Assembly: GCA_947177145.1 (NCBI GenBank)
Contig: CAMWTL010000003.1
Location: 1 to 39,275, forward strand
Length of the DNA: 39,275 bases
Source of the DNA: an uncultured Porphyromonadaceae bacterium
GTDB lineage: Bacteria; Bacteroidota; Bacteroidia; Bacteroidales; Muribaculaceae
Direction of reading: 5' to 3'
Within the stretch, counting starts at the first letter, position 1; the number at the start of each line of letters is the position of its first letter. A program made the position numbers and the translations under genes. This document shows positions 1 to 7,224 of this stretch, piece after piece. The notes beneath the pieces are model-generated. The model was not told the origin of the DNA and made no database searches. It saw only the letters and a list, made by a program, of their open reading frames with translations.

Positions 1-2502
1 GCCCGACCTGCCGATGACGGCAACAACACTTGGATACGTGTGGCACTCGTGCCCGAAGCCGATATGGAAGGACTTGATATTTCGAAAATCGTAGTCGGAA
101 GTCATAACGGTGAGATTATTACCCTCGACAAGGTGGCAACCATCCGTCACGCCGAAGCCCCGCCGCAGAGCTATTTCCGTATCAACGGTCTCAACTCCAT
201 CAATCTCTCCATCACCGCCACACCGGAGGCTAACCAGATCGATCTGAGCCGCAGCGTGAAGGAATGTCTTGCCTCTTTACAACTGCCTCGCGGCTTTATG
301 CTTACTCTCGAGTATGACGCTTCCGACCGTATATCGGAAGAGCTCGACAAAATTTATTTCCGTACAGGCTTGACGGTGCTTATTCTGCTCCTGTTCGTAG
401 CAGTAGTCACTCTGAGCTGGCGCTATCTGCTGATAATCACCATCAGCCTCGCTATGAACCTCTGCGTGGCATTTGTAATCTACTATCTGCTTGGAGTCGA
501 GATTCAGCTGTATTCGCTTGCCGGAATCACTATATCACTCAATCTCATCATTGACAACCTCATAGTTATGACGGAGCATATCACGCGCCGACATAACCTG
601 AGAGCTTTCTCGGCTATATTGGCAGCCACCCTCACTACCGTAGGCGCTCTTTCGGTGGTATTCTTCCTCGACGAGAGGACTATGCTCAGTCTGAAGGATT
701 TCGTGGTGGTGGTGATTGTGAATTTGGGTGTATCACTTTTGGTGGCTTTGTTCCTTGTGCCCGCGCTTGTGGAGCGCATACGCCTCAAAAGACGTGTCCG
801 CACACATAGTCGGTTCCGTCGCCTGCCGGTAGCCACAAGCCGTGCCTATGCTGCTACAGTCAGGTTTCTGCTGCGCCATAAGGCGATTGTGGCAATTGTG
901 TTTATCTTAGCTTTCGGTCTGCCCGTATTCATGCTTCCCGATAAGATAGAGGGTGAGGGAAAATGGGCAGAGCTATATAATAAGACCTTAGGCACGAAAT
1001 TCTACCAGAAGGATATGAAACCCTGGGTTGACCGTTGCTTGGGAGGCACACTGAGGCTATTTGCTGAGAAAGTTTCGAGCGGCGACTATTGGGGACGGTC
1101 CAACGACGAACCGACCGTCTATATTAACGCCAACCTTCCTAACGGTGCCACTTTGTCGCAGATGAACGAGCTTATGAAGAAGATGGAGGTGTTTCTTGCC
1201 AAAGAGGAAGGAATACGCCAGTTTCACACCTCCATCTATAGCCCCAACCGAGGTTCCATAACCGTCTACTTCAAGCCTGACGTGCAGCGCACAGGTTATC
1301 CTTATCGCCTGAAGAGTAAGACGGTGCAGAAAGCCCTCACTCTTGGAGGAGGAAGTTGGGGCGTGTACGGACTTGAAGATATGGGCTTCAACAACGATGT
1401 GCGCGAGAACACCGGCAGCTACCGCGTGAAACTGCTTGGCTACAACTATGACGATCTCTATTCTTATGCACGCACACTCAGCGACACCCTGCTGACTCAT
1501 AAGAGAATCAAGGAGGTGACTATTAACTCTGAGTTTTCTTATTGGAAAGATGATTATACTGAGTTTTACCTCGATTTTGACAAGGAGAAATTAGCACTCG
1601 ATTCCATCACCACTTCCGATCTCTATCAGGCTATGACACGAGAGATGGGACGCGGACTCCACGCCGGTGCAATTGTAACTCCTGCCGGAGTGGAGGAGAT
1701 CCGTGTGAAATCGTCGAGCAAAGGCAGGGACGTGTGGGGCTTTATGCACATACCTCTCCAGATAGGTAAGCGACTCGTACGCCTCTCCGATTATGCCACT
1801 ATAGAATCACGGCAGGCACCCCCCGATGTCGTGAAGGAGAATCAGGAATATGTGCTTTGTCTGCAATACGAGTATATCGGCTCTGCAACACAGGGTCAGA
1901 AGATGCTTGAGCGTACCTTAAAGGATTTCAATAAATATCTCCCGTTGGGCTACTCTGCAACTAAGGAGGACTATTCCTGGGGACGCGAAGACACCAAGCA
2001 ACGCTATCTGCTGCTACTGCTCATTGTGGTAATAATATTCTTCATTTCCTCAATTCTCTTCAACTCGCTCCGTCAGCCGTTGGCTATCATCTTTGTGATT
2101 CCGGTGTCGTTTATCGGTGTGTTCCTGACGTTCTATCTGTTCAACCTAAAATTCGATCAGGGAGGATTTGCAGCCTTTATACTGCTCTGCGGTGTGACGG
2201 TCAATGCTGCCATCTACATTATCAACGAATACAACTCCCTCCATACCCGGAAAGCATCCAAAGTTAGTGTAAGGCTATACGTCAAAGCATTTCGTGTAAA
2301 GATAACGGCAGTATTGCTGACGGTGCTCTCCACTGTATTAGGCTTTATCCCCTTCCTCATAGGCGAGACTCACGAAAGCTTCTGGTTTCCATTGGCAGCC
2401 GGAACGATGGGCGGTCTTATCCTCTCTCTGACAGGCATCTTCTTCCTCCTACCCATAATGGTGCTCAAAAAACCTAAACGACCCTTACCAAAATCCAAAT
2501 AA
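1..2502 (+). CDS. Efflux RND transporter permease subunit (AcrB/CusA-like), 5'-truncated by the window edge
   Basis: Frame is open from base 1 (ARPADDGNNTWIRVALVPEAD...), so the listed start at 40 is internal. RND-type TM clusters (TGLTVLILLLFVAVVTLSWRYLLIITISLAMN; FISSILFNSLRQPLAIIFVIPVSFIGVF) and TM4-like LAGITISLNLIIDNLIVMTEH. Confidence 0.9.
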   Translation, partial: ARPADDGNNTWIRVALVPEADMEGLDISKIVVGSHNGEIITLDKVATIRHAEAPPQSYFRINGLNSINLSITATPEANQIDLSRSVKECLASLQLPRGFMLTLEYDASDRISEELDKIYFRTGLTVLILLLFVAVVTLSWRYLLIITISLAMNLCVAFVIYYLLGVEIQLYSLAGITISLNLIIDNLIVMTEHITRRHNLRAFSAILAATLTTVGALSVVFFLDERTMLSLKDFVVVVIVNLGVSLLVALFLVPALVERIRLKRRVRTHSRFRRLPVATSRAYAATVRFLLRHKAIVAIVFILAFGLPVFMLPDKIEGEGKWAELYNKTLGTKFYQKDMKPWVDRCLGGTLRLFAEKVSSGDYWGRSNDEPTVYINANLPNGATLSQMNELMKKMEVFLAKEEGIRQFHTSIYSPNRGSITVYFKPDVQRTGYPYRLKSKTVQKALTLGGGSWGVYGLEDMGFNNDVRENTGSYRVKLLGYNYDDLYSYARTLSDTLLTHKRIKEVTINSEFSYWKDDYTEFYLDFDKEKLALDSITTSDLYQAMTREMGRGLHAGAIVTPAGVEEIRVKSSSKGRDVWGFMHIPLQIGKRLVRLSDYATIESRQAPPDVVKENQEYVLCLQYEYIGSATQGQKMLERTLKDFNKYLPLGYSATKEDYSWGREDTKQRYLLLLLIVVIIFFISSILFNSLRQPLAIIFVIPVSFIGVFLTFYLFNLKFDQGGFAAFILLCGVTVNAAIYIINEYNSLHTRKASKVSVRLYVKAFRVKITAVLLTVLSTVLGFIPFLIGETHESFWFPLAAGTMGGLILSLTGIFFLLPIMVLKKPKRPLPKSK

Positions 2503-2617
2503 TACAATAAAACCACATTTTTTCAGTTATATTAACAGTGTTAAACAGAAAGGAGGGTGTTTAAACAGCAACTTCAGAGAAAAAGAAGCTAAAAATTCAA
2601 ACAAATACGCTTAAAAT

Positions 2618-2648
2618 TTTGTCAAACAAATAAGTTTGACTAATTTTG
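2618..2648 (+). promoter_or_regulatory. Predicted Bacteroidetes sigma-ABfr promoter of rpsU (TTTG-N19-TAATTTTG)
   Basis: TTTG at 2618-2621 and TAATTTTG at 2641-2648 match the TTTG-N19-21-TAnnTTTG consensus. Confidence 0.7.
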
Positions 2649-2748
2649 CACTTGCAAATCTCCCACTCGGAATTACCCTGAGCGGTTATGATTGCAATTT
2701 TTTTAAACACCAACAATAAATTAACACAAAAAAGAAAACTACTAAACA

Positions 2749-2940
2749 ATGATTATCGTACAAGTTAAAGAGGGCGAGAACATCGAGAAAGCACTCAAGA
2801 AATTCAAACGTAAATTTGAAAGAACCGGCATCGTAAAAGAACTGCGCAGCCGTCAGGCTTTCGAGAAGCCTTCTGTGACCAACCGCAAGAAGATGATCAA
2901 GGCTGCTTACGTTCAGCAGCTCCGTCAGGCAGAGCAGTAA
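2749..2940 (+). CDS. rpsU: 30S ribosomal protein S21 (bS21)
   Basis: 63 aa, MIIVQVKEGENIEKALKKFKRKFERTGIVKELRSRQAFEKPSVTNRKKMIKAAY, typical bS21. Confidence 0.97.
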   Translation: MIIVQVKEGENIEKALKKFKRKFERTGIVKELRSRQAFEKPSVTNRKKMIKAAYVQQLRQAEQ

Positions 2941-2967
2941 TCAGCCTACTACACACAAGATACTTTG

Positions 2968-3004
2968 AATCCGACTTCCGGTCATTCCGACCGCAAGTCG
3001 GATT
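2968..3004 (+). terminator. Strong hairpin between rpsU and xerC, possible terminator or processing site
   Basis: AATCCGACTT-c-CGGTC-ATTCC-GACCG-c-AAGTCGGATT: 15 bp of pairing with one mismatch; only a weak T-tract. Confidence 0.6.
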
Positions 3005-3039
3005 TCCGTTAAATTACACCTACCGGTCAAAGAGATATT

Positions 3040-3960
3040 ATGCTGGTCAAAGACTTTCTGTCATATCTGCGCTACGAGCTGAACCGCTCACAGCTCACCA
3101 CCGAAGCTTATGAGGGTGACCTCAACCAATTTACCGACTGGATCACAGGAGGCAACCCAGGCACGTTCCAGCCCGATTCAGTCACACTCTCCGACGTGCG
3201 TACATGGCTTGCTACACTCGCCCGTGAAAAACAAACCGCCACCACTATACGACGAAAAGCACAGAGTCTACGTGCTTTCTTCCGGTTTCTGCTCAAAAGA
3301 GGGGTCATCTCTGCCAATCCCACCGCCGACCTTACCCTGCCAAAGATTCCGAAAAGCCTTCCTGACGTGGTGCGTTCAGAGGAGATAGAGGGTATACTGC
3401 GACTTGACGAAGAAGCCATTGACCTTAATCCCGACGATGAAAAAGAGCTTCGCGACGATCTCATAATCGACGTACTCTACTCGCTCGGCATTCGTCGCGC
3501 TGAACTGATAGGAATAAGCGATCCCGACATATCTCCCTCGGCAGGTGAGATTAAGATTTTCGGCAAACGCTCAAAACAACGTGTTGTGCCCGTGCCACAG
3601 GCACTATTGCAAAAAATAGCACGCTGGCAGAAGATGCGTGATTCCCTCTGGTCCGATCTGGAGACTCCCACCCCGCTTTTTGTAGTGAAAGGGAAACGCA
3701 TATCACCACGGCAGGTGTATGACGCGGTGCATCGGCAGCTCGAACCGACAGGCGCACGTAAGAAATCCCCCCACGCCCTGCGTCACTCATTCGCCACCTC
3801 TATGCTCAACGAGGGAGCCGACCTAAATTCTGTAAAGGAGTTTCTCGGACACTCCTCCCTTTCCACCACCCAGATATATACCCATGTCTCCTTTGCCGAA
3901 ATGAAAAAAGCATATGAATCCAGCCATCCAAGGGTTCGCCGAAAAGATAAGGAGCAATGA
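3040..3960 (+). CDS. xerC: Site-specific tyrosine recombinase, XerC/XerD family
   Basis: N-terminal SAM-like domain; catalytic signatures YSLGIRRAELIGI, HALRHSFATSMLNEGADLNSVKEFLGHSSLSTTQIYTHVS. Confidence 0.9.
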   Translation: MLVKDFLSYLRYELNRSQLTTEAYEGDLNQFTDWITGGNPGTFQPDSVTLSDVRTWLATLAREKQTATTIRRKAQSLRAFFRFLLKRGVISANPTADLTLPKIPKSLPDVVRSEEIEGILRLDEEAIDLNPDDEKELRDDLIIDVLYSLGIRRAELIGISDPDISPSAGEIKIFGKRSKQRVVPVPQALLQKIARWQKMRDSLWSDLETPTPLFVVKGKRISPRQVYDAVHRQLEPTGARKKSPHALRHSFATSMLNEGADLNSVKEFLGHSSLSTTQIYTHVSFAEMKKAYESSHPRVRRKDKEQ

Positions 3961-4020
3961 AGTTACGGCATATCCTTAAAAAATTCATACTTTGTGAGGA
4001 AATTCTTTGAGGAAATTTGT

Positions 4021-4028
4021 TAACTTTG
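4021..4028 (+). promoter_or_regulatory. Predicted -7 element (TAACTTTG) upstream of HPF/RaiA gene
   Basis: Exact TAnnTTTG match about 97 nt before the ATG; no correctly spaced TTTG. Confidence 0.5.
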
Positions 4029-4124
4029 TAGATGAGTTGAAATACGTTTGTGGAGACGCTCTCCCGCCACCAATTGGCTGCTCCCCGCGACTCACTGTTT
4101 CATAAACCATAAAATATTGTTATT

Positions 4125-4418
4125 ATGGAAGTAAAGATTAAAGCGATTCATTTCGACATCTCAGAAAAACTCGTTGCATTCGTCAACAAGAAAATTGAAA
4201 AGCTCACCCGTCGTTTCGATGCCATAGGTGGCGTAGAAGTTAATCTCACTCTCGTAAAGCCGGAGGCGGCTAAAAATAAAGAAGCGGGAATCAAACTCAG
4301 CATCCCCGGTGGAGCAGACCTCTTCGCTTCAAAGATTGCCGATACTTTCGAGGAGGCAATTGATCTTTCGCTCGACGCTCTTGAGCCGCAGCTTGAAAAA
4401 GTAAAGGCTAAGAAGTAA
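4125..4418 (+). CDS. raiA: Ribosome hibernation promoting factor / RaiA family
   Basis: 97 aa, MEVKIKAIHFDISEKLVAFVNKKIEKLTRRFDAIGGVEVNLTL..., typical HPF/YfiA. Confidence 0.93.
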   Translation: MEVKIKAIHFDISEKLVAFVNKKIEKLTRRFDAIGGVEVNLTLVKPEAAKNKEAGIKLSIPGGADLFASKIADTFEEAIDLSLDALEPQLEKVKAKK

Positions 4419-4437
4419 ATCTTGACCCAAACGAAAC

Positions 4438-4475
4438 AAAAGCCCGTCTCCTCTCTTCCAAGTGAGACGGGCTTT
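4438..4475 (+). terminator. Rho-independent terminator after raiA
   Basis: AAAGCCCGTCTC ... GAGACGGGCTTT, 12-bp inverted repeat ending in a T-run. Confidence 0.85.
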
Positions 4476-4538
4476 AAATCCACTTCTAAACTACATTCTC
4501 TTTAACCCTTTTTCAAAGCTATTCATTCTGACTCTTCT

Positions 4539-5876
4539 ATGTCCTCCCCCGCCGACGACACTGTAAACAAAGACCTTAACGTCAATAGCGAAAATACCGG
4601 CAATGTAAATTCCGATACCCCTTCTGTCGATAGTCAACCTGTCGATACCACCTCTGCTGAGACCCAACCGGTTGACAGCACCCCTGTAAATAATCAGCCT
4701 GCCAATGCTATCTCCGCTGATAGTGAATCTCTTATCAGAGATAGTGATAATACTGTTGCTCCTAACAGCTATGATGAGAATCAATCTACTGTCAGTGAAG
4801 TTGTCAATAACGAAAACGGCAATATTCCTCTTAATGACAATAATATCCCTAAAGGCAAGAAAAGACACACTGCTTTATGGGTGACACTTGTGGCAGTAGT
4901 CGCTATAATAGCCGCCGGCGTTATCTTCACACTCCCCATCCTCCTTAGCAAATCTCCCAAGGAAGCCGTAATCAAAATCCCGAAAGATGCCACGTCTCAG
5001 AATGTAGCCGATACCTTGACAAAATATCTTGGTAAGCCCTTTGCCGACAAAGTAATGCGAATGGCATCGCTGCGAAATTCCGACTTCTCAAAGCGTCACG
5101 GGGCATATCTTATTGAGGAAGGTCTATCCCCTATGCGTGTGGAACGCAAACTCGCACATGGAGCACAACATCCTCTGACCCTCACAATAAACGGCTTCCG
5201 CACTCTCCCTACCCTGACACAGCGTGTGGCACGTCGTTTTGACTTTACCTCCGACTCTCTGAAGGCTGCCCTTACCGATAAAGCGACACTTTCCAATTAC
5301 GGACTTACACCCAATCAGGCTATAGCCCTCTTCATCGATGATTCTTACGAATTATATTGGTCAGCCTCTCCGGAGCAGGTCATAAGCAAGCTTGGCGATA
5401 ATTATAATAAAGTGTGGAATAAGGAACGTCGCGCAAAGGCAGCTGCACTCGGCTTGTCGCCTGCCCAAGTTATGATTCTATGTTCTATCGTGGACGAGGA
5501 AAGCAACAAACTCGACGAAAAAGGAAAAATAGGACGCCTTTATATCAACCGGATAAAGACCGGTATGCCGCTGCAAGCCGACCCCACTATACGCTATGCC
5601 CTCAATGATTTCACCATTCGCAGAGTGAAAGGCAATCATCTGAAAGTGACTTCCCCCTATAACACATATCTTAACAATGGGCTGCCACCGGGTCCGATAC
5701 GCACCACAAGTGTGGCGACAATAGATGCAGTGCTTAATTCCGAGCCATCTTCACATCTATACATGTGTGCAAAAGAGGATTTTTCAGGCTATCATAATTT
5801 CGCTTCCACATATCCCGAACATCTCGCCAATGCCCGACGCTATCAGAAGGCGCTCGATGCAAGAGGCATAAAATAA
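4539..5876 (+). CDS. mltG: Endolytic murein transglycosylase MltG (YceG-like) with long N-terminal low-complexity extension
   Basis: TM helix HTALWVTLVAVVAIIAAGVIFTLPILL followed by YceG-like domain (LCSIVDEESNKLDEKGKIGRLYINRIKTGMPLQADPTIRYAL; SPYNTYLNNGLPPGPI). Confidence 0.93.
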   Translation: MSSPADDTVNKDLNVNSENTGNVNSDTPSVDSQPVDTTSAETQPVDSTPVNNQPANAISADSESLIRDSDNTVAPNSYDENQSTVSEVVNNENGNIPLNDNNIPKGKKRHTALWVTLVAVVAIIAAGVIFTLPILLSKSPKEAVIKIPKDATSQNVADTLTKYLGKPFADKVMRMASLRNSDFSKRHGAYLIEEGLSPMRVERKLAHGAQHPLTLTINGFRTLPTLTQRVARRFDFTSDSLKAALTDKATLSNYGLTPNQAIALFIDDSYELYWSASPEQVISKLGDNYNKVWNKERRAKAAALGLSPAQVMILCSIVDEESNKLDEKGKIGRLYINRIKTGMPLQADPTIRYALNDFTIRRVKGNHLKVTSPYNTYLNNGLPPGPIRTTSVATIDAVLNSEPSSHLYMCAKEDFSGYHNFASTYPEHLANARRYQKALDARGIK

Positions 5877-5898
5877 ACCAATAACACACTTTACAAGA

Positions 5899-7089
5899 AT
5901 GGCTTCACGCATACTGGTCACCATTTCTGTAATCATTATTTCATTGCTATGTCCGTCGGCTTTAAGGGCTGCGGAAATACGCATTATACCCGACTCTCTT
6001 CCAATTTTTACACCGGAAATTCCGGTAAAGGTATCCACCGACAATATGCCCACTACTCTTCCGGGTTATCAGAAGACTGAGAGCGAGCGCTGGTGGTGGA
6101 ATCAGGCTAAGAATTTTACCCTTAATCTCAACGACACAACAGTACGTTATCCCAAATTTCTGAAATTCTGTCTTGACGTATATAAATGGGGCGACCACTT
6201 CTTCAATTCCTACGATTCGGATTATGTAGTTGGCACAGGTAAACGTTGGAAAGCCCGTATAGTCAACGACAACTGGGTAGACAGCTACATCATGACCTTT
6301 CCGGAGCATATGAAAATGCACATGCTCAGCGATATGTATGCCAACGTCGGTGCTTATCTGCAATATATGGCAGTCAGTGTAGGCTATACCTACGATATGG
6401 GTAATATTGTCAACGGACACACCAACGACCATAAGAAAATGGAGCTGGGCTTCAACTGTGCCCTCTTCAATATCGAGGCATATTACCACGAGAACACAGG
6501 GGGCACATTCCTGCGTCGCTTCGGTGATTACCACGACGGAGGCTATTTCAAGGAGAAATTTCCGGGTCTTTCACTTTATACCTACGGGGTAGATGCGGTC
6601 TATTATTTCAATCACAAACGCTACTCCCACGGGGCAGCATATAATTTCTCCAAAATCCAGAAGAAAAGCCAAGGCTCTTTTGTGACCGGCTTTGCCTACT
6701 CAAACATACTCCTGAGTTTCGACTTCACAAAACTGCCTCTTGAGCTACTCCCATATCTTACCATTCCTCTTACCACATATAAATTCCATTATAATTCCTA
6801 TGCCTTAGTGTTAGGCTACGGCTACAACTGGGTAATCAAACCGCGCCTTCTCTTCAATGCTACGCTAACACCCTCAATAGGCTTGACGCACTGCTACGAA
6901 GACTCCCTCGAAGGTGCAAAGTACATGACGGCAATGAATATGGCAGGACGCTCCTCTATAACCTACAACCTCGGCAACTTCTTCTTCAGCGGCATCTTCC
7001 GCTTCAACGGCCACTGGTACAAAAGCGGCACCTACTCCCTCTTCAGCTCCGTAGAAAACTTCTCCGCCAACATCGGCTTCCGCTTCTAA
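5899..7089 (+). CDS. DUF4421-like outer-membrane-associated protein
   Basis: Signal peptide; SDYVVGTGKRWKARIVNDNWVDSYIM resembles DUF4421; ends in Phe (SANIGFRF) like an OMP. Confidence 0.65.
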   Translation: MASRILVTISVIIISLLCPSALRAAEIRIIPDSLPIFTPEIPVKVSTDNMPTTLPGYQKTESERWWWNQAKNFTLNLNDTTVRYPKFLKFCLDVYKWGDHFFNSYDSDYVVGTGKRWKARIVNDNWVDSYIMTFPEHMKMHMLSDMYANVGAYLQYMAVSVGYTYDMGNIVNGHTNDHKKMELGFNCALFNIEAYYHENTGGTFLRRFGDYHDGGYFKEKFPGLSLYTYGVDAVYYFNHKRYSHGAAYNFSKIQKKSQGSFVTGFAYSNILLSFDFTKLPLELLPYLTIPLTTYKFHYNSYALVLGYGYNWVIKPRLLFNATLTPSIGLTHCYEDSLEGAKYMTAMNMAGRSSITYNLGNFFFSGIFRFNGHWYKSGTYSLFSSVENFSANIGFRF

Positions 7090-7138
7090 ACCCCCATTCA
7101 CCAGCTATAGAAATACAAGACATACGAAATAAATAAAA

Positions 7139-7176
7139 GACACGGCTCCGACGGTTAAATTCGTCGGAGCCGTGTC
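7139..7176. terminator. Bidirectional terminator between convergent DUF4421-like gene and pnp
   Basis: Perfect 15-bp stem GACACGGCTCCGACG / CGTCGGAGCCGTGTC with 8-nt loop GTTAAATT. Confidence 0.9.
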
Positions 7177-7224
7177 TGTTTATTTACGATAGCAATTCCG
7201 AGTATTTACAGAAGTAGTTCCTGA

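Noticed and set aside
3040-3960. Tyrosine recombinase as a sign of an integrated element
   Set aside because: It lies between rpsU and raiA, a housekeeping XerC/D context; no att-like repeats or cargo seen.
4491-4868. 125-aa minus ORF over the mltG 5' region
   Set aside because: Repetitive composition mirrors the low-complexity N-terminus of MltG; no support.
5962-6534. 190-aa minus ORF over the DUF4421-like gene
   Set aside because: Antisense shadow; the plus-strand protein has a signal peptide and OMP-like terminus.
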